Source: Candidatus Aminicenantota bacterium (GTDB lineage Bacteria > Acidobacteriota > Aminicenantia > Aminicenantales > Aminicenantaceae). From it: a DNA stretch of 64,000 bases. Below are positions 17,106 through 26,609 of this stretch, one piece after another. The notes under the pieces are model-generated. The model searched no databases, had not been told where the DNA came from, and saw nothing but the letters and a program-made list of their open reading frames with translations. The stretch is from assembly GCA_020344415.1 (NCBI GenBank), contig CP070825.1, positions 2,161,781-2,225,780 of the forward strand. Direction: 5' to 3'. Each line of letters begins with the position of its first letter. The stretch's first letter is position 1. The position numbers and the translations under genes were made by a program.

Positions 17106-18314
17106 TTATTTAATATCGACCTTTAACACAACTGCTGCTGCCGTATCGCCAGCTGCACAGCCGTCGAACAGTCCGTATCCTCCCCCCAGTATGACCAACT
17201 CTTCAATCAATTCAATAATCAATCGGGCTCCGGTAGGCCCCTGAGGATGCCCCCAGACAAGTGAACAGCCATAATTGTTCATATCTTCAAACTTGATCCC
17301 CATCTCTCTGCAGAAAAACACATCATTCACTGCAAATGGATTATGCGTCTTTATCGCCTTAACATCTTTGATTCCAATTCCTGCTCGAGAAAGGGCTCTC
17401 TCAGCTGCTGGCACGATGGATTTTGCCATGTAACCCCTCTTCGTCCTGGATTCTGCATAAGAAAGAACCTGTATTTCAACATTTTTATCACGGCTCAATT
17501 CTCTTGCTTTTTCCTGTGTAGTTATTATGAGGCTAGCATTCCCGTCTGCGGGGAAGGTCTGAGTTCCAAACGTGACCGTGCCACCTTCAAGCGAGGTTCT
17601 CAACCTGGCCAAGCCATCAGGTGTTGTCGGAAAAACACCTTCATCTCCTGTTACTGTCGCAATCACCTTTCTGCCAGTGGCATCCTTGACATCTATGGGA
17701 ACGACCATAAAGCGGTTTAAGAAGGCGCTGCCATCCTTCAGCGCATCCTGGTACTGGCTATAACGCATATAGGCTACTTCATCCTGCTCTTCTTTCGTTA
17801 TTCCCGCTTCTTTTGCTACGTTCTCCGCTGTCTCTATCATGGCATTTTTTGCATAGGGGTCATAGCCAAAATTGTCCCAGACCCAATCCTCCTTATCCCC
17901 TGTTCCTCCGACCCCCATGGGATTTGGATAATAAATATGAGGCCCATTACTCGTCCGGTCGCAGGTTACAACGAGAATAGCCTCGTTATTGCCGAGTTCT
18001 ATCTCTTCAGACGCAGCCGACACACATTTTGCTGAAGTCGCGCACGCCTGACTGATTGTAGGACCTGTTATTCCTGGAGCTCCAATCATGCCAGCCATCC
18101 AGGGAGCACCATAGAAACTGGATTTCTGGGGTATTGTGATTCCCAAAACTAATCCATCAAATGTATCCGTTGGTATTGCTCGTCCACGTAAAGCGCCTTT
18201 GCAAATCTCGGCAGCAAATATCATGGAGTGCAGGTGGGCAAAACTTCCCTGCCACCTACAAAAAGGTGTGCTCCAGTATGCATCGTATGGAATAAATGCT
18301 CGCTTATATGCCAT
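17106..18314 (-). CDS. Thiolase-family acetyl-CoA acyltransferase
   Basis: 402 residues. The active-site nucleophile Cys is in SQACATSAKC (about residue 90). The His motif is WGHPQGPTGAR and the second Cys is in GLFDGCAAGDTAAAVVLK. THNPFAVND corresponds to the conserved N-x-x-G/A region. GGAGGTAAAG gives a strong ribosome binding site. Thiolases cleave 3-ketoacyl-CoA in beta-oxidation or condense acyl-CoAs; next to the dehydrogenase/hydratase fusion, cleavage is likely. The nucleophile region SQACATS differs from the common S-x-C-xS-G of FadA, so it belongs to one of the less-studied thiolase branches. Confidence 0.9.
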   Translation of the reverse strand: MAYKRAFIPYDAYWSTPFCRWQGSFAHLHSMIFAAEICKGALRGRAIPTDTFDGLVLGITIPQKSSFYGAPWMAGMIGAPGITGPTISQACATSAKCVSAASEEIELGNNEAILVVTCDRTSNGPHIYYPNPMGVGGTGDKEDWVWDNFGYDPYAKNAMIETAENVAKEAGITKEEQDEVAYMRYSQYQDALKDGSAFLNRFMVVPIDVKDATGRKVIATVTGDEGVFPTTPDGLARLRTSLEGGTVTFGTQTFPADGNASLIITTQEKARELSRDKNVEIQVLSYAESRTKRGYMAKSIVPAAERALSRAGIGIKDVKAIKTHNPFAVNDVFFCREMGIKFEDMNNYGCSLVWGHPQGPTGARLIIELIEELVILGGGYGLFDGCAAGDTAAAVVLKVDIK

Positions 18315-18355
18315 CTTTACCTCCAGTTTATTCTTTTTTCATACTCTCAGTAGGG

Positions 18356-20377
18356 CTACACATGAGAAAATGCGGCATTCTTCTTTGCGCCGAATTTCAT
18401 AAAAGTCTCTATCCCGATTCTCATATCTTTTGTCCTGATACATTCTCCAAGTATCTTAGCTTCGTGCTTAAGTCCTTCTTCAAGTGTCATTTTTGCCCCT
18501 TCAAGAGTTGCTTTCTGCAGTAATTCATCGGTCTTGCGAGAGAGATGACCGATATCTACTTCAGGAAGAGTATCAGGAACCTCAATCGGTTCTTTCTTGA
18601 TAGGCGGAATATTCAATTCACCTGAAATTATCTTCCTGGCAAAAGCGATCCCCTCTTCTATGATATCTCCTTCTATCTCCTCGTGTATTAGGCCTATTTT
18701 TAATGCCTCTTCTGAAGATATGGGATTTCCGGTACGGAGAATAGGCCATGCATTAGAGAATCCCACAATACGGGGCAACCTCTGACTTCCACCATATCCC
18801 GGGATTATGCCGAGCTTCGGTTCTGGCTGGCCTGTTAAAATTCTCAATCCTTTCTTAGCAATCCTTGTTGTGCAGGCCATGGCAAGCTCATTGCCTCCTC
18901 CAAATGCAAGCCCATTCAAGGCGCAGATAACCGGCTTTCCGAGATTCTCGATCAGATTCAACGTCTCCTGACCTTTCAGCGCAAAAAGCTCCAGGTCTTC
19001 GGGCGTTTTCAATCGAGTAAATTCATTGATATCAGCTCCTGAGACAAACGCTTTTTTCCCAAAACCTGTTAGGACAGCACCCTTTATTTTGCTGTCTTGT
19101 TTAATATCTGTGAATATGGTTTTCAGCTGGCTCATGACCGTAGCATTGAGAGCATTCAGCGTATTGGGCCGTCTGATAGTCACAAGAGAAACGTCATCCC
19201 TGTCTTCTCTAAGTACCATCGGGATATCCCATGGCTTTCCTGACTCAGCCTGTTTAACCAGTATTTCCGGAACGATGAATTCGGGCCACTCTTTAGCATA
19301 AACTCTCACCAATTCAAGGGCTTTGTCCACTCCAATCTTGTTCATCATCTGAAAAGGAGGATTAACAACCAGGGCACTCTCTACTGCCATTTCTAAATCC
19401 CCGATGTTTGAAATTCCAGAACCGACTGTTTCGCATACTAGACCAAAATAAGCGGCTCTCACACGGTCGGATACTATTTTGAAGTCATTTTCACTGTAAG
19501 ATACATCTTCGCCTATCATCCCAGTATCCCACCATTTCCCAGACTCAACTTGTCGATTCAGAGAATCAGGGCAATGAAACCATGGGCCAATCTTATCATG
19601 CATTTCACTGAGACCGTGTTGTGTTATTGGGTTTCCCCCTGTCAGATTCATAGCCGTAAAAGGTCCCACTCCAAGGCCCAGTGCTCTTTGGGCCATAGCA
19701 TTGACTTGTCTGACCGTTCCTACTCCCTTATCGACCAAAAGGAGGGCGGCCAGAAAAATTCCTTCAAAGATAGGGTCTATAGCATACCCGAATCGACCTT
19801 TCACTCGGATCGGCGCCTTCCCGATTTCCTCATAGAATCTCATCAGGAAGCCTGTTATCTCTGACGCTGTGTCCTTTCCAGGAACAACTTCTACAATAAT
19901 ACTTCGCTCAGCAGGGAAAAAATAATGGATCACCAGGCATCTCTCTTTATTCTTCATCTCTTCAAAGATGAACTCAGGTTCCATGTGCGATGAGTTTGAG
20001 GCGAAAATAGCGGTCTCAGGGCAGATTTTCTCGAGTTGAGCAAAGATCTTTCTTTTAATGCCAACATCTTCGGTCGCCGCCTCAATCACTAAATCAGCTC
20101 CACTCAACTCAGAATAATCGCTAGTCCACGAGAGATTGCTCATCATTGATTCTGCTTCATCCTGCTTGAACGCTCCGCTCTTGACTCCCCTTCCTATTTT
20201 TCCTTTTACGCGCGCTTCTCCCGATTTGAGCGCCTTTTCAGCGATATCAACCACGATCACGGGAATTCCTTGCTTTTGGAGGACTTTAGTAAAGTATAAA
20301 GCAATATCAGGCCCGATATTGCCGGAGCCTATGACGCCTACCTTACTGATGCTTCGTCCATAAATATCCCACGCCAT
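18356..20377 (-). CDS. 3-hydroxyacyl-CoA dehydrogenase/enoyl-CoA hydratase fusion
   Basis: 673 residues. The N-terminal half (about 1-390) is an NAD-binding 3-hydroxyacyl-CoA dehydrogenase: VGVIGSGNIGPDIALYF, FASNSSHMEPEFIFEEM, VIHYFFPAE with the catalytic His, then the C-terminal dimerisation domains. The C-terminal half (about 395-600) is an enoyl-CoA hydratase with GADINEF (oxyanion hole), GGGNELAMAC (first Glu) and EPKLGIIPGYGGSQRLPR (second Glu). The order is dehydrogenase then hydratase, the reverse of E. coli FadB. A strong ribosome binding site (AAGGAGAG) precedes the ATG. Upstream of the thiolase in transcription; the two likely form an operon covering the last steps of beta-oxidation. 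Confidence 0.93.
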   Translation of the reverse strand: MAWDIYGRSISKVGVIGSGNIGPDIALYFTKVLQKQGIPVIVVDIAEKALKSGEARVKGKIGRGVKSGAFKQDEAESMMSNLSWTSDYSELSGADLVIEAATEDVGIKRKIFAQLEKICPETAIFASNSSHMEPEFIFEEMKNKERCLVIHYFFPAERSIIVEVVPGKDTASEITGFLMRFYEEIGKAPIRVKGRFGYAIDPIFEGIFLAALLLVDKGVGTVRQVNAMAQRALGLGVGPFTAMNLTGGNPITQHGLSEMHDKIGPWFHCPDSLNRQVESGKWWDTGMIGEDVSYSENDFKIVSDRVRAAYFGLVCETVGSGISNIGDLEMAVESALVVNPPFQMMNKIGVDKALELVRVYAKEWPEFIVPEILVKQAESGKPWDIPMVLREDRDDVSLVTIRRPNTLNALNATVMSQLKTIFTDIKQDSKIKGAVLTGFGKKAFVSGADINEFTRLKTPEDLELFALKGQETLNLIENLGKPVICALNGLAFGGGNELAMACTTRIAKKGLRILTGQPEPKLGIIPGYGGSQRLPRIVGFSNAWPILRTGNPISSEEALKIGLIHEEIEGDIIEEGIAFARKIISGELNIPPIKKEPIEVPDTLPEVDIGHLSRKTDELLQKATLEGAKMTLEEGLKHEAKILGECIRTKDMRIGIETFMKFGAKKNAAFSHV

Positions 20378-20545
20378 AATTTCTCTCCTTATCGTCTATT
20401 TTTAATTTACTTTAAGTTTATTCGAGCTTTTAGTTCAAAACTGCTGGATATGCATCATTACGAATAACAGAAATTGCTCATTAATTTCAACCTTATATTT
20501 TTTCTATCAGAAGAGATAATGTCAAATGTAATTTGCAAGAGTAAT

Positions 20546-20846
20546 CATCTCCAAATTCGTAACAGCCGAAATGGTTTTGGAAATTCCTAATGCGACATTG
20601 AAGATTTAGCCTTCCCGATCTGTCCTTCGAGGGAACCCGACCAAGTCGGGCGCCGAGGATGTATTGAGCACTGCCTTCATACAGGATGTGGGCTCTGGTT
20701 AGAACAGAGGACACAACTCCAGGCAGATGAGGATAAACGTGCGCAGTTCCGCAGGCGCTGAGAAGGATAGCGAGGGAATGGCTTAAAAAATCTGAACGGA
20801 GCAAAGGAATTTTCAAAATCATGCTGTCATCACAGATTTGGAGATG
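20546..20846. repeat. Family D structured element, long copy
   Basis: Inverted arms of about 46 bases (20546-20593 and 20801-20846; CATCTCCAAAT, ATGGTTTTGG and AAATTCCT pair with their complements) enclose a core at 20596-20797. The core starts CATTGAAGATTTAGCCTTCC and ends GAGGGAATGGCTTAAAAAATCTGAAC, shared with the copy at 39358-39489. Inside are a perfect CCCGAC-CAA-GTCGGG hairpin (20636-20650), a GCGCC/GGCGC closing pair (20650-20654 with 20754-20758) and a TGCG/CGCA apical hairpin. This copy has about 70 more bases in the middle than the other. Antisense frames across it are not credible genes. Confidence 0.75.
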
Positions 20847-20854
20847 GTTCCTTT

Positions 20855-20995
20855 ATGAAGAAAGTTATTCCTTATGTGAGATCATGGATGATGTGGCTCT
20901 GGATGAAGGTCGAAGTTGTCGAAAGAAGGGCAACAAAAATGGATGTTGCTGATTTTCCTGAATTGTTTAAGAACTTCCCTACAAGGTCTCTGTGA
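20855..20995 (+). other. Possible 46-codon small open frame
   Basis: ATG 20855 to TGA 20995: MKKVIPYVRSWMMWLWMKV, then EVVERRATKMD and FPELFKNFPTRSL. There is no clear ribosome binding site. It sits between element D and the 3-prime end of the convergent GWxTD gene and may be a relic or chance. Confidence 0.2.
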
Positions 20996-21002
20996 TATTT
21001 GA

Positions 21003-22589
21003 TTATTGAGTAACAAAAAACAGAATTTCTTTTGATACCGAAACTCCTAAATTTGAATCAATGACCTTCACCCGCAGGATGTATTCTCCGGGTTTGAATT
21101 TTCTCAGTTTAAAAGAGGTGCTGACTTTGTAATCTTTTTGGTCTTTGAGCTCCTGTAGAGGGCCAGGAACCTTGGCCAGCAATTTATCTCCAGAAAAAAA
21201 CATATATTCTATCTTTAAATCAGACAATCCTGTTTCCGGATTCAATGAAAGATTATACGCTTCGAAATACACATTCATTTCCTCACCGGCTCGGAAGACA
21301 TTTTTCATCGCAGAAACATTCAAATCCGGTGCAGCCTCATCCACAGCGAGCTTCTCCTCTTTTACTAACGAAAGAAAAATATTGCTCAAACTCAACTCTT
21401 TCCCTTCAAAGGAAGGGAGCGATATCTCTTTCTCTAAGGTGCCTACTTTTCCGCTGTAATTGTCTAGCACGAGAACTTCTATCTTGTATGAGTCTGGTTC
21501 GAGCACCATGGGAATCTGCAAATTATAGACCTTGTCTTTCAGCTCTTTAAACTCAGAATCGCTTCGATAATAATTTTTCTCTTTTGAGCCTTCATATACT
21601 AGCTGATCTTCTTTATCACGTATAATCACAATTACACCTAGAGAAAAATGATATTTCCCGTCTGAAAGTCTACTGGAAAGAGAAGAGTAAGGAATATCAA
21701 CGGCCAGAGTACTGTATGTTTTCTCTTCGGGTCCCTTCAGGTTGAATGCCTCAAACCCTAAAGGAATATATTCATAGGCAACCTTGGTGGTAACCGTTCC
21801 TTTTGCCTTGTCTGCTCTTTCAAATGGATTTGTCAAAGCCTCGGCCTGATTTTCTAATCGATCGAACGTGGAATGCATGGCTTCTATTCCGCCCCTCTCT
21901 AATGCCTTACCGTCTGCACCAACCCCATCGCCATGCCTAACTGTCCTCTCCAGCTCATAATTACCTGATCCATGCTTATCCAGGAAGACAAATTCAATGT
22001 GAGAGAGCCCTCTTGCCCCAGGAATCCCATAGTAGGTCCAGACCTGTTTTCCTCCATGTTGTCCCCACCAGAGAGATTGGTCAGGCTGAAATAGAGATTG
22101 GAGCGTAATCATTTTTGCTTGCTCGTTCTCTCTAGCAGGATTGGGTTTCGTATCAAGTGTAATATAATTCGGAGGACCCAGCAGGATAAAAACCTTCCCT
22201 CTAACCGTCCGCCACCCAGCAATGCCAGAAGCCCCAAAAAACTTGTTGGCAATGGCTATTCTTCTGTAATGTTCAAGCTTGAATTCATTCACTGGAGTAC
22301 TTCGATCAGGGTCTCTTAACTTCCAGAAATTCAGTATGAACTTTCCTCTTTCCTCTTCAGTGGAGAGTTTCTGGAAAGACTTTTTTTCTTTACTTGTAAT
22401 TATATAAGGAACAATCTCCTTCAACCATTGTCTGGACCACTTGCTCAAAGGCTCCATCTTTTTTTCTTGTTGTGCGGATTCCTGAGCTGCCAGGTTTGGA
22501 AGAACAGAAGGAGGAATAACGAGATAAAGAGCTAAAAAGATTGATCCCCCAATCAAAGGTTTGGCCTTTATTCTGAAGTATTTCTTCAT
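21003..22589 (-). CDS. GWxTD-domain secreted protein
   Basis: 528 residues with an N-terminal signal peptide or anchor (about residues 12-34). The GWxTD-type core lies near residue 120-190: FGASGIAGWRTVRGKVFILLGPPNYI, then YGIPGARGLSHIEFVF. This domain has no established biochemical role; it is common in Acidobacteriota, Aminicenantota and Bacteroidota-Chlorobiota relatives. Here the motif reads GWRTV instead of GWxTD. The C-terminal half looks like two beta-sandwich domains ending in an FFVTQ strand. Stands alone between element D and iorB. Confidence 0.85.
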   Translation of the reverse strand: MKKYFRIKAKPLIGGSIFLALYLVIPPSVLPNLAAQESAQQEKKMEPLSKWSRQWLKEIVPYIITSKEKKSFQKLSTEEERGKFILNFWKLRDPDRSTPVNEFKLEHYRRIAIANKFFGASGIAGWRTVRGKVFILLGPPNYITLDTKPNPARENEQAKMITLQSLFQPDQSLWWGQHGGKQVWTYYGIPGARGLSHIEFVFLDKHGSGNYELERTVRHGDGVGADGKALERGGIEAMHSTFDRLENQAEALTNPFERADKAKGTVTTKVAYEYIPLGFEAFNLKGPEEKTYSTLAVDIPYSSLSSRLSDGKYHFSLGVIVIIRDKEDQLVYEGSKEKNYYRSDSEFKELKDKVYNLQIPMVLEPDSYKIEVLVLDNYSGKVGTLEKEISLPSFEGKELSLSNIFLSLVKEEKLAVDEAAPDLNVSAMKNVFRAGEEMNVYFEAYNLSLNPETGLSDLKIEYMFFSGDKLLAKVPGPLQELKDQKDYKVSTSFKLRKFKPGEYILRVKVIDSNLGVSVSKEILFFVTQ

Positions 22590-22647
22590 TTTGAACCCCT
22601 TTTTATTATTTTAATGAAAAATCTGTGCAAATATCAATAGGAGAATA

Positions 22648-23205
22648 TTACGATTTTCCTGCTTGAACACCTATCTCAAGTGCTTTTAAGTTTATTGCAA
22701 GCTGCTTCTTTCTGCTCACCCGCCCTATCACATATTTTACATCTTTATATTCAAAAGGCACCAATCCTGTCCCTAATGAATATCCTATGAGTACAATATT
22801 AGCAGACCTTGCTGAGCCAATCTTCGAGGCTAAACCGCTGGCATCAAACGCTCGGAAGGATATATCCTTTCCCTTGAGATAATTGAGGACCTTTCTATCA
22901 AATCGATCCGCGTTGACAAGATTAGCGAAACACACGCTTCCTCTTCTCAGGAATTTCAAGGTTCTGTAGGTCTCGTCCTCTTCAAACGAGTAAAGGATGT
23001 CAGCAGTGCCTCTCCTGATAATCGGACTCTGAAAATCACCCAGCTTCAAGTGCGCGATAACCGAACCTCCTCTCTGACTCATCCCGTGGGTTTCTGATCC
23101 CATGATTCCCAAGCCCAGCCTCAGCCCAAGTTCAGAAAAGAGCCTTGAAGAAAACAATATCCCCTGTCCACCAACTCCGGCCAGAATGATCTGCATTTTC
23201 ATCAT
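22648..23205 (-). CDS. iorB: Indolepyruvate ferredoxin oxidoreductase, beta subunit
   Basis: 185 residues. MQIILAGVGGQGILFSSRLFSELGLR at the N-terminus and GSETHGMSQRGGSVIAHLKLGD are the signatures of the gamma/beta-type subunit of 2-oxoacid:ferredoxin oxidoreductases. With IorA it oxidises aryl pyruvates (from Trp, Phe, Tyr) to aryl acetyl-CoA and reduces ferredoxin. It lies 43 bases downstream of iorA on the same strand. Start among ATG 23205, 23202 and 23196 is not resolved. Confidence 0.93.
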   Translation of the reverse strand: MMKMQIILAGVGGQGILFSSRLFSELGLRLGLGIMGSETHGMSQRGGSVIAHLKLGDFQSPIIRRGTADILYSFEEDETYRTLKFLRRGSVCFANLVNADRFDRKVLNYLKGKDISFRAFDASGLASKIGSARSANIVLIGYSLGTGLVPFEYKDVKYVIGRVSRKKQLAINLKALEIGVQAGKS

Positions 23206-23248
23206 TGATCTAAAAAGAATTTTATCAGTTTAGCTACTTTTTCCACTC

Positions 23249-25156
23249 CTAGACAGAAATAATGGCTCCTCTTGCACATGCATTTATACAAATACCGCAA
23301 TCCACGCAGAGATTTCGGTCTATTTCAACAATGTTTGTCTCCTCAATCAGTTGGAGTGCAGGGCATTCGAAATAATCGATACAATACCTGCAGCCATTGC
23401 ACTCATCTGTTATTTCCACTTTGATAGGATTTTCGATGCATGTCTCTGGGTATCTTATAAGGCACGGATGTCTTGCAATGATCACGGCGATCCCACCGTC
23501 GGATTTTTGGGTATATTTTTTCGCTTCTTTTAATAGGTCTATCATTCCTTTCACATCATAAGGATCGATGGTCCTAATCCAATCAATTCCACACCCTTTA
23601 ACAAGTTCCTCCAGTGGTATTCTTCTACCCTCGCTCCCATCAGCGGTAATTCCTACCCCGGGAGTAGGCTGCATTCCTGTCATGGCAGTTATCTCGTTAT
23701 CCAGGATGACCAAGACAAATCTAGCATTATTATAGACAGCATTCATAAGGGATGCTGTTCCTGAATGATAGAAAGTTGAGTCTCCCATCGTCGCCACTAT
23801 GGATACATCATTTTTATCCTGATGATAAGATTGATAGAAGCCGCTTGCCAGTGTGATCCCAGCGCCCATGTCGAGAACCGTGTCTACTGCTTTAAGGTTC
23901 AGTCCTAGTGTATAACATCCTATGTCGCTCGTATAGATAGCCTTGGGAAAAGCTCTTCTTATGGCGAAAAATGCTGCTCTTTCAGAGCAGCCAGCGCACA
24001 ACGTAGGCTTTCGAACAGGGATATCGAGACTGTCGATGAGCTTATCTAGCCTCGCATCTTTGCTCTTTTCCATTTTCTGATGGACTATCCCGAGTTCCTT
24101 TGAGAAATCTGCCAAAATATCATAGATAACTTCAGGAGCAAGCTCTCCCTGCAAAGGAATATGACCGCTCAATCTCCCAAGCACCTTGCTTTTGTCAATA
24201 ATCTGAGATTCAATCACAGAATCAGTCTCCTCGATTACCAAAACCTTCTTGTGCCTCCCGACAAAATCCGCAACCCTCTTCTTTGGAAGAGGAAAAGGAG
24301 TTCCGATCTTCAGGACATTAATTGCATCCTTTAAGTTCGTCTCCTCTAAAATATCCATGATAATAGAAAAGCTTACACTGCATGTGACTATGCCAAGAGA
24401 TCCCGTAGGGTAACTTCCAACTTCATAGTTCCATGTAGTATCTTTTTCAAATCTCTCTTGTATTTGCTTTAAGGTTTTATTTAATCTTGTATGAAGCAAA
24501 AGCCTGTATTTTGGAGTAGCTGCCCATCGGTCAGGGTCTTTTTCAAAATTTGCAGGCCTATCGAGAGTTTTGACGGGCTGAAATTTAACACTCTGGTTGG
24601 CATGAGAGACTCTTATTGTGGGGCGTAACATAACAGGAATTTGAAATTTCTCTGAAAGCTCAAACGCCTCCTTTACCATCTCTTTTGCCTCTTGAGGCGT
24701 AGATGGATCGAAGGCAGGTACCTTTGCGAACATGGCAAAGAAGCGGGAATCCTGTTCAGTCTGTGAGCTATGAGGCCCTGGATCGTCACAGCTAACTATG
24801 ACCAATCCTCCAACAACCCCAGTATATGCGGAACTCATGAGAGAATCAGAGGCAACATTCAACCCTACTTGCTTCATGGCTACTGCTGCCCTCTTCCCTG
24901 TCAAAGACGCTGCCAATGCATTGTCAAAAGCAACTTTCTCGTTTGTTGACCACTCAACATACGTATTCAATCCCAGCTCTTGCTTGAATTCTACTACTCC
25001 GGGAACTATTTCAGAGCTGGGTGTGCCGGGGTATGAGGTAACAACATGACATCCCGCCTCAACAATTCCTCTTGCAATAGCTACATTACCCAGCAATACT
25101 CTAGTTTCTACCTTACTTGGCATTCTCTTACTTTTCTCTCTGCCTAGAATTTCCAT
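23249..25156 (-). CDS. iorA: Indolepyruvate ferredoxin oxidoreductase, alpha subunit
   Basis: 635 residues. The N-terminal pyrimidine domain has GYPGT-like SYPGTPSSEIVPGVVEF; the TPP-binding domain has PTLCAGCSERAAFFAIRRAF, TSDIGCYTLG and GDSTFYHSGTASLMNAVYN. A C-terminal ferredoxin domain carries two 4Fe-4S motifs (CNGCRYCIDYFECP and CVDCGICINACARGA). This is the usual IorA order. ATG 25123 (MPSKVETRVLLGN) is an alternative start that fits the family N-terminus better; neither has a good ribosome binding site. An aminotransferase precedes it, so transamination then oxidative decarboxylation of aromatic amino acids is the probable joint role. Confidence 0.95.
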   Translation of the reverse strand: MEILGREKSKRMPSKVETRVLLGNVAIARGIVEAGCHVVTSYPGTPSSEIVPGVVEFKQELGLNTYVEWSTNEKVAFDNALAASLTGKRAAVAMKQVGLNVASDSLMSSAYTGVVGGLVIVSCDDPGPHSSQTEQDSRFFAMFAKVPAFDPSTPQEAKEMVKEAFELSEKFQIPVMLRPTIRVSHANQSVKFQPVKTLDRPANFEKDPDRWAATPKYRLLLHTRLNKTLKQIQERFEKDTTWNYEVGSYPTGSLGIVTCSVSFSIIMDILEETNLKDAINVLKIGTPFPLPKKRVADFVGRHKKVLVIEETDSVIESQIIDKSKVLGRLSGHIPLQGELAPEVIYDILADFSKELGIVHQKMEKSKDARLDKLIDSLDIPVRKPTLCAGCSERAAFFAIRRAFPKAIYTSDIGCYTLGLNLKAVDTVLDMGAGITLASGFYQSYHQDKNDVSIVATMGDSTFYHSGTASLMNAVYNNARFVLVILDNEITAMTGMQPTPGVGITADGSEGRRIPLEELVKGCGIDWIRTIDPYDVKGMIDLLKEAKKYTQKSDGGIAVIIARHPCLIRYPETCIENPIKVEITDECNGCRYCIDYFECPALQLIEETNIVEIDRNLCVDCGICINACARGAIISV

Positions 25157-25252
25157 AATTATATATCATTTTCTCGTTCAAAGATAAAATCCAAATATCG
25201 CTTCAGGGATTGATTTTTCTTGTTTGTTTCCTTTAACTGGATTGGATCTTTA

Positions 25253-25275
25253 AAAAGGGGACTGTCCCCTTTTTT
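25253..25275 (-). terminator. Hairpin with A/T flanks between hisC and iorA
   Basis: AAAAAGGGGACTGTCCCC followed by seven T: a 9-bp stem (AAAAAGGGG with CCCCTTTTT) around a 5-base loop, just beyond the hisC stop. Symmetric A and T runs would let it work in both directions. The GGGGAC sequence is shared with the inverted pieces flanking the repeat at 8057-8192, so it may be derived from that repeat. Confidence 0.65.
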
Positions 25276-25278
25276 TCT

Positions 25279-26373
25279 TTATTGCTTATAGACCTGTTTG
25301 AATGCTTCGATGAATCTTTTGTTCTGTTCCATGGTCCCGATAGTCACGCGTAAAAATGTGGGTTTCCCGTACATGGTTAAAGGCCTCAGAATAATCCCTT
25401 TTCTCTGAAGATCTTTACATATTTTCTCTGCCTCTGCCTTCAAATCTATAGTTATAAAATTTGTTTCAGAAGAGATATAAAATACCGAAATTTTTTTGAA
25501 ACTTTCATACAGAAATTCCTTACCTGCCTCATTTATCTTTTTTGTTTTCTCTATGTGATCCTTATCCTCCAAAGCCGCTATGGCAGCTATTTGAGCGAAT
25601 CTATTAACAGAAAACGGAGGGCTGACCTTTTCGATTGCATCTACGAAATCCTCTTTTGTTATACAATATCCAACTCGCAATCCGGCTAAGCCATAAATCT
25701 TAGAAAAAGTACGCAAGATGATTACATTCTTTCCCTGCTCTATGTACTTTAGAGATTTTGGATAGTTTTCTTTGTTTACATACTCATAATATGCTTCGTC
25801 AAACACGACCAAAATATCATCTGGTACCCTCTCCATAAATCCTGAAAACTCTTGGTCGGTTATCATGGTGCCAATCGGGTTCATGGGATTATCAAAATAG
25901 ACTATTTTCGTGTCATTGCTTACGCTATCTAATATTGCATCCAAGTCATGGCGATTTTGATTTAGGGGCACTTCTAACAGCTTGCTATCCATTAACTGAG
26001 CGACCATCTTCGCCATGATGAAAGAGGACTGACTCGTAATAAATGTCTCTCCTGGATTTAAAAATGCAACCCCCAGAAGCAAGATGAGCTCGGTTGTGCC
26101 ATTTCCGACACACAGATTCTTGGAAGAAATCCCCAGATGCTCAGATAGACTCTTCTTTAAATCATAACAGCTATCATCAGGGTACAGATTGCCCTCTTCA
26201 AGAGTTTCCCTGATTGCCTGAATGGCAAGAGGGGAGGGACCCAAAGGATTCTCGTTTGAAGCAAGCTTGCTTATCTCACCTTCCGGTGAGAGCTCTCTCC
26301 TGATTACCTCTAAGGGAAGCCCTGGCTCATACCGCTCAATCCTTGAAATGTTATCCCTTATTATCTTTTTCAT
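25279..26373 (-). CDS. hisC: HisC-like class I/II aminotransferase
   Basis: 364 residues, the usual HisC size. SKLASNENPLGPSPLAIQAI near the start, DEAYYEYV in the middle, the PLP-lysine motif RTFSKIYGLAGLRVGYC and C-terminal RPLTMYGKPTFLRVTIG are all typical of histidinol-phosphate aminotransferase. There is no other his gene nearby. Such lone HisC-like enzymes often act on aromatic amino acids, and the gene lies just upstream of iorAB, which uses the aryl pyruvates they make. The family is sure; the substrate is inference. Confidence 0.88.
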   Translation of the reverse strand: MKKIIRDNISRIERYEPGLPLEVIRRELSPEGEISKLASNENPLGPSPLAIQAIRETLEEGNLYPDDSCYDLKKSLSEHLGISSKNLCVGNGTTELILLLGVAFLNPGETFITSQSSFIMAKMVAQLMDSKLLEVPLNQNRHDLDAILDSVSNDTKIVYFDNPMNPIGTMITDQEFSGFMERVPDDILVVFDEAYYEYVNKENYPKSLKYIEQGKNVIILRTFSKIYGLAGLRVGYCITKEDFVDAIEKVSPPFSVNRFAQIAAIAALEDKDHIEKTKKINEAGKEFLYESFKKISVFYISSETNFITIDLKAEAEKICKDLQRKGIILRPLTMYGKPTFLRVTIGTMEQNKRFIEAFKQVYKQ

Positions 26374-26609
26374 TGATTTGAGGTCATTAATTCATAAGAA
26401 TGCCAGAAGTTTGTTAACGTTGATTGTAGTAAATAATGGATTGAAATAAATTTTCCAATTTTCCAATTCTATCATCAGCATTCCTTTTGTCAATCAAAAA
26501 CCGCCATTCAAACAAGAAAGACCTTTAATTTTTCTCATGTTAAAATTTACCTTATTCTATATGACCTTGTCAGATAAGACAAAAATCGAGCCATCCCTTT
26601 ATTTTTGGT

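Noticed and set aside
20493..20822. 109-codon minus-strand open frame across element D
   Set aside because: It follows the repeat arms and has no recognisable domain; the matching sequence at 39358 is not open in the same way.
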